Assembly: GCA_021779855.1 (NCBI GenBank)
Contig: JAJXZW010000006.1
Coordinates: 40,226-104,225 of the forward strand
DNA: 64,000 nucleotides
Direction: 5' to 3'
Source: Actinomycetes bacterium
GTDB taxonomy: Bacteria; Actinomycetota; Acidimicrobiia; Acidimicrobiales; RAAP-2
The first letter of the stretch is position 1. Each line of letters begins with the position of its first letter. Both the position numbers and the translations under genes were made by a program. The notes beneath the pieces are model-generated. The model worked only from the letters and a program-made list of their open reading frames with translations, searched no databases and was not told where the DNA came from. Below, piece by piece: positions 57,263-64,000 of the stretch.

Positions 57263-58107
57263 GTGACGACCGCGTTCGTCCTCAGCGGGGGCGGCAGCCT
57301 CGGCGCCGTCCAGGTGGGGATGCTCGGCGCCCTCGCCGAGCGCGGTATCGAGCCCGACCTCGTGCTCGGCACCTCGATCGGGGCCATCAACGCCGCGTGG
57401 GTGGCCACCCAGCCCGGGCCGGCGGGAGTCGAGGAACTGGCGCGTGTCTGGTGTCGGGTCCGTCGAGAGCACATCTTCCCGGGCCGACTGCTCGTCGGCC
57501 TGCGCGGGATCGCCGGACGGGCCGATCACCTGGTCCCCCCCACGGGCTGCGCCGACTGCTCGAGGAGAGCTTCGGGTCGGCACGGGTGGAGGAGTCCGCG
57601 ATATCCCTCGCGGTGGTCGCCGTCGCCCTCGACAGCGGCGACGAGACGCTCATCACCCGCGGCCCGGTCGTCGACGCCGTCATGGCCAGCGCCGCCCTCC
57701 CGGGGATCTTCCCACCGGTGTGGATCGGCGGCCACCCCCACGTCGACGGCGGCGTGGCCAACAACGCCCCGGTCTCCCACGCCCTCGAGCGCGGGGCGAC
57801 GACGGTCTACGTGCTGCCGACGGGCTTCGCCTGCGCCGCGGGCGCCACGCCGCGCAGCGCGCTCGGGGTCGCGTTCCATTCGCTCACCCTGCTGATCCAA
57901 CGCCGCCTCCGCGAGGACATCGAGCGCCACGCGGGGACGCTGGACCTGCGCGTCATGCCCCCGCTCTGCCCGCTCGCCGTCTCCCCGCTGGACTTCGCCC
58001 ACACGAGCGAGCTCATCGGGCGGGCGAAGGAGCAGACCGCGGCCTGGCTCGACCGGCCCGGGACCCTCACCGACGCAACGGCACGACTCGCCCCGCACCG
58101 GCACTGA
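57263..58107 (+). pseudogene. Patatin-like phospholipase split by a frameshift at a C7 run
   Basis: The first frame (from GTG 57263) gives the patatin N-terminus: oxyanion GGGSLGAVQVG and nucleophile elbow GTSIG with Ser38. The homology then moves to another frame after the seven Cs at 57535-57541: LRRLLEESFGSARVEE, ASAALPGIFPPV and the catalytic Asp in DGGVANNAP, to the stop at 58107. Joined, the halves make a complete patatin of about 280 residues. Sequence error, a true mutation, or slippage at the homopolymer are all possible. Third gene of the SigR-type operon. Confidence 0.75.
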
Positions 58108-58121
58108 CCCCGGGCCCCGGG

Positions 58122-58481
58122 TCAGAGGCGGTACGCGCAGCCGTCCCAGAGGGCGACGAGACGGCCCCGGCGCCCGCGTCGTTCGATGGCGATCTCGGTG
58201 GGGGGTCGGCGAAGTGCGCTGACGAGCCGGACCTCGACGCCCCCGACGCGCCACGCGCGCTCGGTGTCCCCCGGCGCGGGGGGCTCGGTGGTCGCGTCGA
58301 AGAAGGCGAGCGTCCCCGAGCAGCAACGCGACTCGCGCAGGCGCAGGTAGATGACGCCCCCGCGCGACGCCGCGAGCTCCGCGACTCCCTCGCCCAGTCG
58401 CACGCTGACCGGCGTCTCGGCGACCGCATCCGGCCGCTCGAGCAGCTCCCCGGGGGGCGACGGCACCGGGTCGCGGGCCAC
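58122..58481 (-). CDS. Conserved hypothetical protein with CC motif
   Basis: A 119-residue soluble protein from GTG 58479-58481, rich in beta strands, with a vicinal pair Cys53-Cys54 in RCCSGTLAFF and a C-terminal RRGRLVALWDGCAYRL. I recall no named domain. It lies one base after a thioredoxin-like gene at the end of an operon that begins with the NrtS-like and trxA genes. The adjacent cysteines could take part in redox or metal chemistry, an inference only. Confidence 0.55.
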   Translation of the reverse strand: MARDPVPSPPGELLERPDAVAETPVSVRLGEGVAELAASRGGVIYLRLRESRCCSGTLAFFDATTEPPAPGDTERAWRVGGVEVRLVSALRRPPTEIAIERRGRRGRLVALWDGCAYRL

Positions 58482-58482
58482 G

Positions 58483-58785
58483 TCAGCGCCCCCGCGCGCC
58501 CAGCGCGCCGCGCAGCTGCTCGAGGGTCGGCGCACCGGCCGGACCCCGCGGGGTCCGGTAGATCCGACAGGCCGCCCCGACGGGCTCGCCCTCGTTGACG
58601 AAGGGGTCGCGCCCGTCGACGAGGATCGTCGGGGAGCCCCGGTAGCGGGCGGCGAGGGTCGGATCGAGGGTCGCGGACTCGCGTAGCTCGAGGGTGAAGT
58701 CGCGCTCGCCGAGCAACTCGGTGAGCTCGCCGGCGACCGTGCGCCAGTTCGGGCAGTCCTCGTCGTAGATCAGGTCCACCTTCAC
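58483..58785 (-). CDS. Small thioredoxin-like protein with CPNW motif
   Basis: A 100-residue protein with the start of a thioredoxin fold: VDLIYDEDCPNWRTV (Cys11) and a cis-Pro-like SPTILVDGRDPF. Only one Cys is at the active-site position, with a second in AACRIYR about residue 72. Similar small proteins accompany mercury or thiol-redox genes. It overlaps the NnrE-like gene by four bases. Confidence 0.6.
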   Translation of the reverse strand: MKVDLIYDEDCPNWRTVAGELTELLGERDFTLELRESATLDPTLAARYRGSPTILVDGRDPFVNEGEPVGAACRIYRTPRGPAGAPTLEQLRGALGARGR

Positions 58786-59537
58786 CGAGCGACCTCCCCT
58801 CCGGCGGCGAACCCACCGGGGACGGCCACCAGCGTCACGGTAGCGCCGAGCGCGCCGAGCGCGGGCGCGTCGAGCCCGGCGGCGGCGAGGGCGGCCCGCG
58901 GGACGCCCAGGTCGACCAGGTGCACCTCGCCGACCTCGGGCCGGTCGACCATCCCCCGCTTGGGCAGGACCAGGGTCGCGGTGAGGTCGGCGCGGGTGGC
59001 CGCCGGGTCGAGGACGCCCGTCGTGGCGTCGAGCCCGGTGGGCAGGTCGAGCGAGACGACCGGCGCCCCCTGGCGGCGGGTCCAGCGCGACCAGTCGGCG
59101 GCCCGTCCGCGCAGGGGCCCGGTGAGCGAGTACCCGACCAGCGCGTCGGTCACCGCGTCGCTGCCGAGCTGCGGCCGGTCGGTGACCTCGACGCCGCTCG
59201 CGACGAGGGCGCGCAGCTGGTGCGCGGTGAGCGGGGCGCGGTGGGCGTCGGGGTCGGTGACGACGCTCACCTCGACCCCGCGGTTGGCGAGGTGGCGCGC
59301 GCCGACGAGCCCCCCGCCCCCGTTGTGCCCGGCGCCCGCGAGGACCACGACCCGCCGGGGCGAGAGCCGCCCGCTGACGAGGTCCGCCAGCGCCCGTCCG
59401 GCGTTCTCCATCATCTGGATGACGCGGACGTGGTAGCGGCGCACCGCGACCTCGTCGACCCGGCGCATCTGGCTCGCCGACACGCAGGGCAACTCGATCA
59501 GCGCGCCGGCGAGGCCGGTCGCGCCGGGCGTGCTCAC
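58782..59537 (-). CDS. NAD(P)H-hydrate-epimerase-like (YjeF N-domain) protein, altered motif
   Basis: A 251-residue single-domain YjeF_N protein; the dehydratase domain that is often fused is absent. Members epimerise damaged hydrated NAD(P)H. The normal GxGNNGGDG loop here reads GAGHNGGGG (residues 68-76): Asn to His and Asp to Gly, changing a potassium/substrate site. The later VSLDLPTGLDATTG with the catalytic Asp is kept. Activity is therefore uncertain. GTG 59535-59537 overlaps trxA by four bases. Confidence 0.75.
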   Translation of the reverse strand: MSTPGATGLAGALIELPCVSASQMRRVDEVAVRRYHVRVIQMMENAGRALADLVSGRLSPRRVVVLAGAGHNGGGGLVGARHLANRGVEVSVVTDPDAHRAPLTAHQLRALVASGVEVTDRPQLGSDAVTDALVGYSLTGPLRGRAADWSRWTRRQGAPVVSLDLPTGLDATTGVLDPAATRADLTATLVLPKRGMVDRPEVGEVHLVDLGVPRAALAAAGLDAPALGALGATVTLVAVPGGFAAGGEVAR

Positions 59538-59869
59538 GCCTCCGCGGAGACGAGGCCCAGGTCGCGCTCGATGTCGCGCGCCGGCTTCGCGCCGACGCTC
59601 GAGGCGATCCAGCGGCCCGCCCGGAACAGGGCGATGGTCGGGATCGACTGGATCCCGTACTCGGCGGCGACTTCGCCGTTGCGGTCGACGTCGACCTTGA
59701 CGACGCGCAGGGCGTCGCCGTGGGCCGCGGCGAGCCGCTCCAGCTCGGGGGCGACCAGGCGGCACGGGCCGCACCAGTCGGCCCAGAAGTCCACGACGAC
59801 CGGAACCGGCGAGGTCAGGACGTCGCGCTCGAAGCTGAAGCGGTCATTGGCGTGGGTGATGGTGCTCAT
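59534..59869 (-). CDS. trxA: Thioredoxin
   Basis: A 111-residue thioredoxin with the active site WCGPC (Cys33, Cys36), the buried Asp region VVDFWADW and the cis-Pro loop IQSIPTIALF. A SigR-type promoter lies inside the upstream gene, with its GTT ending eight bases before the ATG at 59867-59869, so trxA can be transcribed alone as a leaderless message as well as with the NrtS-like gene, which it overlaps by four bases. Confidence 0.94.
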   Translation of the reverse strand: MSTITHANDRFSFERDVLTSPVPVVVDFWADWCGPCRLVAPELERLAAAHGDALRVVKVDVDRNGEVAAEYGIQSIPTIALFRAGRWIASSVGAKPARDIERDLGLVSAEA

Positions 59870-60189
59870 GCCTGGGTAACCCGCTCGGCGTCGGGCGTAT
59901 TCCCGACCCCTCGCCGGCGGTGCGTCGAGAGGGCGCCCCAACTCGCCACCAGGAAGGGGACGACGAAGTTGACCACGAGCCGCGCGACGCCGGCCGCGCC
60001 GAGGCGGCCGGCCAGGATCGAGGACCCCTCGTTGGCCGCCGAGAGCACCGTGCCCACGACGGCCGCTACCGGGGCGGCGACCCGGGCCGTCCGGCCCCGC
60101 ACGAGGTGAGCGAGCGCCTCGCGCGGTCGTGACCAGGCGAGGCGTTCGCCCGCCGCGGACGGCGACCCGGGAGGCGTCGGAGCCCTCAC
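59866..60189 (-). CDS. NrtS-like small membrane protein
   Basis: A 107-residue protein with two membrane segments (about 38-55 and 68-85). The pattern VAAVVGTVLSAANEGSSIL then VNFVVPFLVASWGAL resembles the NrtS family, known as small nitrate/nitrite transport proteins. Assignment is tentative because the protein is short. GTG 60187-60189 starts exactly eight bases after the GTT of a SigR-type promoter. First gene of the trxA operon; divergent from the FAD reductase. Confidence 0.5.
   Translation of the reverse strand: MRAPTPPGSPSAAGERLAWSRPREALAHLVRGRTARVAAPVAAVVGTVLSAANEGSSILAGRLGAAGVARLVVNFVVPFLVASWGALSTHRRRGVGNTPDAERVTQA
59878..59904 (-). promoter_or_regulatory. SigR/SigH-type promoter of trxA
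   Basis: Minus strand GGGAAT (59899-59904), 18 bases, GTT (59878-59880), then eight bases to the trxA ATG. It lies within the coding region of the NrtS-like gene. Spacing to the start codon equals that at 60189 and 60270. Confidence 0.8.
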
Positions 60190-60197
60190 ACCGGGGC

Positions 60198-60224
60198 AAC
60201 GCCGCGCGCACCCGCGCTATTCCC
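60198..60224 (-). promoter_or_regulatory. SigR/SigH-type promoter of the NrtS-like/trxA operon
   Basis: Minus strand GGGAAT (60219-60224), 18 bases, GTT (60198-60200), then eight bases to GTG 60189. With the facing promoter at 60235-60261 its -35 elements form the inverted repeat CTATTCCC-N10-GGGAATAG. Confidence 0.8.
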
Positions 60225-60234
60225 CGGGGGGGTC

Positions 60235-60261
60235 GGGAATAGGGTCGCCCCGGTGACGGTT
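60235..60261 (+). promoter_or_regulatory. SigR/SigH-type promoter of the FAD disulfide reductase
   Basis: GGGAAT (60235-60240), 18 bases, GTT (60259-60261), then eight bases to GTG 60270. Divergent from the promoter at 60198-60224 with only ten bases between the two -35 elements. Confidence 0.8.
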
Positions 60262-60269
60262 GCCCGATA

Positions 60270-61628
60270 GTGGAACGAGATCTGGTCGTCGTCGGCGGAG
60301 GCGCCGCGGGGCTGTCGGCGGCCGGGGCCGCCCGGCGGCGCGGGGCCGCGGTGACCCTCATCAACGACGGCCCCCTCGGGGGCGACTGCACCTTCCGCGG
60401 ATGCGTGCCCTCCAAGACGCTCCTGGCCTCGGCCCGGGCGGGCGGAGACTTCGCCGGCGCGATGGCCGACGTCGCCCGCGTCGTCGGGGAGGTCGCCGCG
60501 ACCGAGAGCGCCGAGACCCTCAGGGCCCAGGGCGTCACGGTGCTGGACGGGCGCGCCCGCTTCGTCGGCCCGCGGACCCTCGAGGTCGACGGCCGGGCCC
60601 TCGCGGCGCGCCGGGTCGTCCTGTGCGCCGGGGCCGGCGCGGCGCGGCCCCCCATCCCGGGGCTCGTCGGGCCGCGGACCGTGACCAACGAGGACCTCTT
60701 CGCGATCGGTCGGCGACCCGGGCACCTGGTCATCCTCGGTGGCGGGCCGATCGGGGTCGAGATGGCCGAGGCCTTCACCCGCCTGGGCAGCCGGGTCTCG
60801 GTGGTCGAGGCGGCGGCGCGCCTGCTCCCGCGCGAGGAGCCCGAGGCGAGCGCCGCGGTGACGACTTTCCTCACCCGGCTCGGCGTCGAGGTGGTCACCG
60901 GCCACGCCGCGCGCGAGGTCCACCACTCCGAGGAGGTCGAGGTGAACCTCGCCGACGGGCGTACCGTCACCGGTGACCTCCTCCTGGTGGCCCTGGGGCG
61001 GACGCCCGCGACGGCCGGGCTCGGCCTCGAGGCCGCCGGCGTCACCCTCGGGCCCAGCGGCCACGTGCGCGTCGACCGACGGCTGCGGACCTCCGCCCGG
61101 GGCGTCTACGCGGCGGGCGACGTCGCCACCCCCCTGAACCTCACCCACGTCGCCTACGAGATGGGGCGCGTGGCCGCCCTCAACGCCCTCGGTCCCGTGC
61201 CCGCGCTGCGCGCCCACCCCGAGTGGGCGCCCGCCGTCACCTACGGCTCCCTCGAGGTGGCCCGCGTCGGGGCGACCGAGGCCGAGGTCGACGACCCGTC
61301 GGCCCGGGTCGCCTTCGTGCCCCTCGAGGAGGTCGACCGCGCCCGCGCCACCGGCGAGACCGACGGCTTCGTCAAGCTGATCGCCGTCGCGCGACCCCTG
61401 TCGCGCCACCGGCTCGGGGGGCGCCTGGTCGGGGCGACGATCGTGGCCCCGCGGGCCGGCGAGATGATCGCCGAGCTGGCCCTGGCCCTGCGCGCCGACC
61501 TCGCGCCGGCGCGCCTGGCCCTCACCGCCCACCCCTACCCCAGCTGGTCGGTCGCGATCCAGCAGGCCGCCGCCCAGTTCTTCGGGGAGTTCGCCGGGCG
61601 CTCCGCGCGGCCCTCGTCACGGGAATAG
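60270..61628 (+). CDS. FAD-dependent pyridine nucleotide-disulfide oxidoreductase
   Basis: A 452-residue class I disulfide reductase related to mercuric, mycothione and lipoamide reductases: FAD loop VVVGGGAAGLSAA (6-18), redox pair Cys40-x4-Cys45 in GGDCTFRGCVPSK, NAD(P) loop VILGGGPIGVEMAE, GVYAAGDVATPLNLTHVA and the dimer domain. The C-terminal catalytic region reads HPYPSWS rather than HPTxSE, so the usual His-Glu pair is incomplete and the substrate is uncertain. GTG 60270 matches the leaderless promoter spacing. Its stop overlaps the -35 of the sigma gene promoter. Confidence 0.85.
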   Translation: MERDLVVVGGGAAGLSAAGAARRRGAAVTLINDGPLGGDCTFRGCVPSKTLLASARAGGDFAGAMADVARVVGEVAATESAETLRAQGVTVLDGRARFVGPRTLEVDGRALAARRVVLCAGAGAARPPIPGLVGPRTVTNEDLFAIGRRPGHLVILGGGPIGVEMAEAFTRLGSRVSVVEAAARLLPREEPEASAAVTTFLTRLGVEVVTGHAAREVHHSEEVEVNLADGRTVTGDLLLVALGRTPATAGLGLEAAGVTLGPSGHVRVDRRLRTSARGVYAAGDVATPLNLTHVAYEMGRVAALNALGPVPALRAHPEWAPAVTYGSLEVARVGATEAEVDDPSARVAFVPLEEVDRARATGETDGFVKLIAVARPLSRHRLGGRLVGATIVAPRAGEMIAELALALRADLAPARLALTAHPYPSWSVAIQQAAAQFFGEFAGRSARPSSRE

Positions 61629-61647
61629 CCCGGTGTGTGCGAGGGTT
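61621..61647 (+). promoter_or_regulatory. SigR/SigH-type promoter of the ECF sigma gene
   Basis: GGGAAT (61621-61626), 18 bases, GTT (61645-61647), followed after nine bases by ATG 61657. Indicates that the sigma factor activates its own gene, as SigR and SigH do. Confidence 0.8.
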
Positions 61648-61656
61648 GCACCGGTG

Positions 61657-62220
61657 ATGGACGCCGAGGGCCACCGCCGGGCGGAGCGGGCGACTGCGTC
61701 GGACCCCTTCTCGCGCTACGTCGTGCCCGAGGTCCCGGCCCTGCTGCGGGTCGCCCGCTCGCTCAGCTCGAACCCCCACGACGCCGAGGACCTGGTCCAA
61801 GAGACGCTGCTGCGCGCCTACCGGGCGATCCACACCTTCGACGGCGCGCACCCGAGGGCGTGGCTCTTCACGATCTTGCGCAACGTCAACGCCAATCGAT
61901 TCCGCGCGCGCCGGCCCGAGAGCCTCGAGCGCGCCGAGGACGCCGAGACCGTGCCCGAGTCCCGGGTGAGTGATCCGGCCGAGCTCACCGAGTCGCGCGC
62001 CTTCACCGCCGCCGTGCGCGCGGCGATGGGTGAGCTGCCCGAGGCCCGCCGGCGGGTGATGGAGCTGGTCGACGTCGACGGTCTCGCCTACGCCGAGGCG
62101 GCGGCCGTCCTCGGCGTCCCCATCGGCACGGTGATGAGCCGACTGCACCGCGCGCGACGCAGCGTGCGCGAGCACCTCATCAAGGCCGACCTGGCCCCGA
62201 CGAAAGGTTCCCGACGATGA
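61657..62220 (+). CDS. SigR/SigH-like ECF sigma factor
   Basis: A 187-residue ECF sigma factor. Region 2: LSSNPHDAEDLVQETLLRAYRAI (core DAEDLVQETLLRAY) and HPRAWLFTILRNVNANRFR; region 4: LPEARRRVMELVDVDGLAYAEAAAVLGVPIGTVMSRLHRARR. The DVDGLAYxE and GVPIGTVMSRLHR wording is close to SigR/SigH. ATG 61657 is preferred; an in-frame GTG at 61633 lies inside the promoter. It overlaps the ZAS anti-sigma gene by four bases. It probably directs the five GGGAAT-N18-GTT promoters nearby. Confidence 0.9.
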   Translation: MDAEGHRRAERATASDPFSRYVVPEVPALLRVARSLSSNPHDAEDLVQETLLRAYRAIHTFDGAHPRAWLFTILRNVNANRFRARRPESLERAEDAETVPESRVSDPAELTESRAFTAAVRAAMGELPEARRRVMELVDVDGLAYAEAAAVLGVPIGTVMSRLHRARRSVREHLIKADLAPTKGSRR

Positions 62221-62519
62221 AGAGGCTCCAGCACGTGCGCGAGACCGTGGACGAGATGCGCACCTGTCACGCGATGGGACGCTGGCTCCAGCACTACCTG
62301 GACGGCGAGCTCGACGCGGCCACGGCCGAGCAGGTCCGCGAACACCTGAAGACCTGCGTGCGCTGCGGCATGGAGTTCGACACGTATCGCCGCATCGTCG
62401 ACGTGCTCCACGGCACCCCCGACGACGAGCCGGGCGTGATCGGCGACAACGACGCCCTCGAGCGGCTGCGCGCGTTCGCCGCCCGCCTGGCCGAGGGCGA
62501 CGAGGACGATGAGGACTGA
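62217..62519 (+). CDS. ZAS-type anti-sigma factor (RsrA-like)
   Basis: A 100-residue cytosolic protein with the zinc-binding anti-sigma signature His43-x3-Cys47-x2-Cys50 and an upstream Cys17, plus the helix LQHYLDGELDAATAEQVREH. No membrane segment. In RsrA and RshA these residues hold zinc; oxidation forms a disulfide and frees the sigma factor. ATGA overlap with the sigma gene ensures paired synthesis. Acidic C-terminus DEDDED overlaps the radical SAM gene by 11 bases. Confidence 0.87.
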   Translation: MKRLQHVRETVDEMRTCHAMGRWLQHYLDGELDAATAEQVREHLKTCVRCGMEFDTYRRIVDVLHGTPDDEPGVIGDNDALERLRAFAARLAEGDEDDED

Positions 62520-63921
62520 GCCCGCGCGGCGACCGACGCGCGTCGCCGAGCGGGTGAGGGACGCTCTGCGACCCGTCAGCCCCGCGGCCCGCGACGCCCT
62601 GGCGCGGCGCTGGGCGGAGCTGCCCGAGCACGTGCGCACACCCGCCCAGACCCTGGGGCGCTTCGGCGTCGAGTGCGAGGGGACCCACGGGGTCTTCCCG
62701 CGCTGCAACTTCTCGTGCACACCCTGCTACCACTCCTCCGACGCGAACCGCGTGCGGGTCGACGGGCCCCACACCGTCACCGAGGTCGAGTCGCAGATGG
62801 CCTTCTTCGGGGCGCGCGCGCCCCACGCGCACGCCCAGCTCATCGGTGGCGAGGTGACCCTGCTCGACCCCGACGACCACGCCGCGGCGCTCCTCGCCAT
62901 GCGCCGCCACGGGCGCGAGCCGATGAGCTTCTCCCACGGGGACATCGATCTCGACTACCTCGAGCGCCTGGTGACCGGGCCCGACGGGCGGCGACGGCTG
63001 GCGCGGCTCTCCTTCGCGGTCCACATCGACTCGACGATGCGCGGACGGCGCGGCCAGCGCCGGGTCGAGCGCGAGACCGACCTCACGCCGGAGCGCGTTC
63101 GGGTGGCCGCGATGTTCGCCCGCCTGCGCGAGCGCGGCGTGCGCACCTTCCTCGCCCACAACGTCACCGTGACCCCCGAGAACGTCGACCAGATCCCCGA
63201 CCTGCTCGCCGGGGCCCGCCGGCTCGGCTACGGGATGTTCTCCTTCCAGCCCGCCGCCTTCGTCGGTGACGACCGGCGGTGGCGCTCGGACTACTCGCTC
63301 CTCGACCCCGACCGGGTGTGGGCGCGGATCGAGGAGGGGGCCGGGGCCCGCCTGCCCTACCGGGTCCTGCAGGTGGGCGACCTGCGCTGCAACCGCACCG
63401 CCTGGGGCTTCTACACCGGCGAGCGCTGGGTGAGCCTGCTCGACGAGGACGACCCCCGGGACCTCGCCGCCCGCGACGCGCTCTTCACCCACCTCGGCGG
63501 CTTCCACTTCTCGGCCCCGGCGCCACTCGTGGCCCTGCGCCTCGGGGTCGTCGCCCTCAGCCACCCGCGGCTCGTCGGGACGGCCCTCGCCTGGGCCCGG
63601 CGCACCGTGCGCCGGGCCGGTGGGTGGCGCCGCGTGCTCACCGAGCGGCCCCGCCTGACGACCTTCGTGATGCACCGGTTCATGGACGCCGCCCAGGTCG
63701 CCCCGGCGTGGGCGCTGCTCGAGGCCGGCGAGGTCGCCACCGACCCCGAGGTCCGCGAGGTCCAAGAGCGCCTGGCCGCCTGCTCCTACCTGATGGCCCA
63801 CCCCGAGGACGGGCGCACGGTGCCGGCCTGCGTGCAGCACGGGGTCCTCGACCCGGTCGAGAACCTCGACCTGGCCCAGCGCCTCCCCCTGCCCCGACGT
63901 CGAGGGGCAGCGGCCGCCTGA
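62509..63921 (+). CDS. Radical SAM protein
   Basis: A 470-residue radical SAM enzyme with the cluster motif Cys66-x3-Cys70-x2-Cys73 in CNFSCTPC, a GGE-type motif in LIGGEVTLLD and a long TIM-barrel-like region to about residue 290. The C-terminal ~180 residues are not a standard SPASM domain, though Cys residues occur late (LAACSYL, PACVQHG). Substrate unknown. It overlaps the anti-sigma gene by 11 bases and the next gene by one, so it may share the sigma gene promoter. Confidence 0.85.
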   Translation: MRTEPARRPTRVAERVRDALRPVSPAARDALARRWAELPEHVRTPAQTLGRFGVECEGTHGVFPRCNFSCTPCYHSSDANRVRVDGPHTVTEVESQMAFFGARAPHAHAQLIGGEVTLLDPDDHAAALLAMRRHGREPMSFSHGDIDLDYLERLVTGPDGRRRLARLSFAVHIDSTMRGRRGQRRVERETDLTPERVRVAAMFARLRERGVRTFLAHNVTVTPENVDQIPDLLAGARRLGYGMFSFQPAAFVGDDRRWRSDYSLLDPDRVWARIEEGAGARLPYRVLQVGDLRCNRTAWGFYTGERWVSLLDEDDPRDLAARDALFTHLGGFHFSAPAPLVALRLGVVALSHPRLVGTALAWARRTVRRAGGWRRVLTERPRLTTFVMHRFMDAAQVAPAWALLEAGEVATDPEVREVQERLAACSYLMAHPEDGRTVPACVQHGVLDPVENLDLAQRLPLPRRRGAAAA

Positions 63922-64000
63922 TGTTCGACGCCCGCCTGCGTCGCCGGCTGGCCCCGGCCCTCGACCGGGCGGCGGGCGCCCTGGAGCGCCGCGGCGCGCG
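63921..64000 (+). CDS. CDP-alcohol phosphatidyltransferase-like protein, N-terminus only
   Basis: ATG 63921-63923 overlaps the radical SAM stop by one base. The 26 visible residues, MFDARLRRRLAPALDRAAGA and on, match the usual opening of actinobacterial CDP-alcohol phosphatidyltransferases (MFDARLRPLIDPPL). The membrane domain and DG-DG motif lie beyond the window. Confidence 0.5.
   Translation, partial: MFDARLRRRLAPALDRAAGALERRGA

Noticed and set aside
60253-60270. Five-codon leader peptide (MTVAR) ending at the reductase start codon
   Set aside because: It overlaps the -10 element of the SigR-type promoter and would not be in the message; probably chance.
61633-61656. GTG 61633 as start of the ECF sigma gene
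   Set aside because: It lies inside the GGGAAT-N18-GTT promoter, upstream of the expected transcription start.

Overview
The window is high-GC DNA with the hallmarks of an actinobacterium: a dnaK-grpE-dnaJ-hspR-clpB operon with a MerR-type HspR, a GlnR-type box upstream of amt-glnB, ZAS-type anti-sigma control, many GTG starts, dense 4-base stop/start overlaps and many apparently leaderless genes. An Acidimicrobiia-like lineage is a guess from overall feel and is not proven by the sequence.

Layout. 1-10.2 kb: de novo purine genes (purF partial; purL, purQ, purS, purC, purB, purD, purA) with a PHP phosphoesterase. 10.2-12.4 kb: a small insertion between purA and clpB, flanked by two copies of the clpB 3' end and carrying an interrupted secreted-protein gene, a PadR-type regulator and a membrane protein. 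12.4-18.8 kb: the chaperone operon. 18.8-26.6 kb: phosphoglycerate mutase, glnB-amt, a DUF3024 protein, a membrane Fe-S oxidoreductase, dcd, an MscS channel and tRNA-Gly(CCC). 26.6-31.5 kb: accessory DNA (Fic protein, an IS30-family element, ECF sigma factor with a membrane partner). 31.6-39.7 kb: a nine-gene form II CoxL molybdenum hydroxylase operon. 40-53.1 kb: a carboxymuconolactone-decarboxylase-like protein, a six-gene molybdopterin oxidoreductase operon (Mrp ATPase, Tat catalytic subunit, FeS subunit, NrfD, TorD chaperone, multi-cluster ferredoxin), a universal stress protein and an MFS exporter, with IS relics alongside. 54.5-64 kb: a thiol-redox region ending in radical SAM and CDP-alcohol phosphatidyltransferase genes.

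The strongest new observation is in the last region. The element GGGAAT-N18-GTT, the promoter form known for SigR/SigH-type ECF sigma factors, occurs five times between 55.8 and 61.7 kb, always with an exact 18-base spacer. It lies before an operon with a glutaredoxin-like protein, before trxA, before a small NrtS-like membrane gene, before an FAD disulfide reductase, and before an ECF sigma gene that is followed by a ZAS anti-sigma gene. In three cases the start codon begins exactly 8 bases after GTT, implying leaderless messages. This reads as a compact self-contained disulfide-stress regulon that includes unexpected members: an NrtS-like protein, a variant NAD(P)HX-epimerase-like protein, a patatin and a four-helix membrane protein.

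Other regulation visible in the sequence: a four-part GlnR-like box before amt; a degenerate HAIR element overlapping a TTGACA/TACACT promoter before dnaK, with a separate perfect palindrome just upstream; a 12-base-arm inverted repeat before fic; and five single genes whose -10 hexamer ends exactly 6 bases before the start codon.
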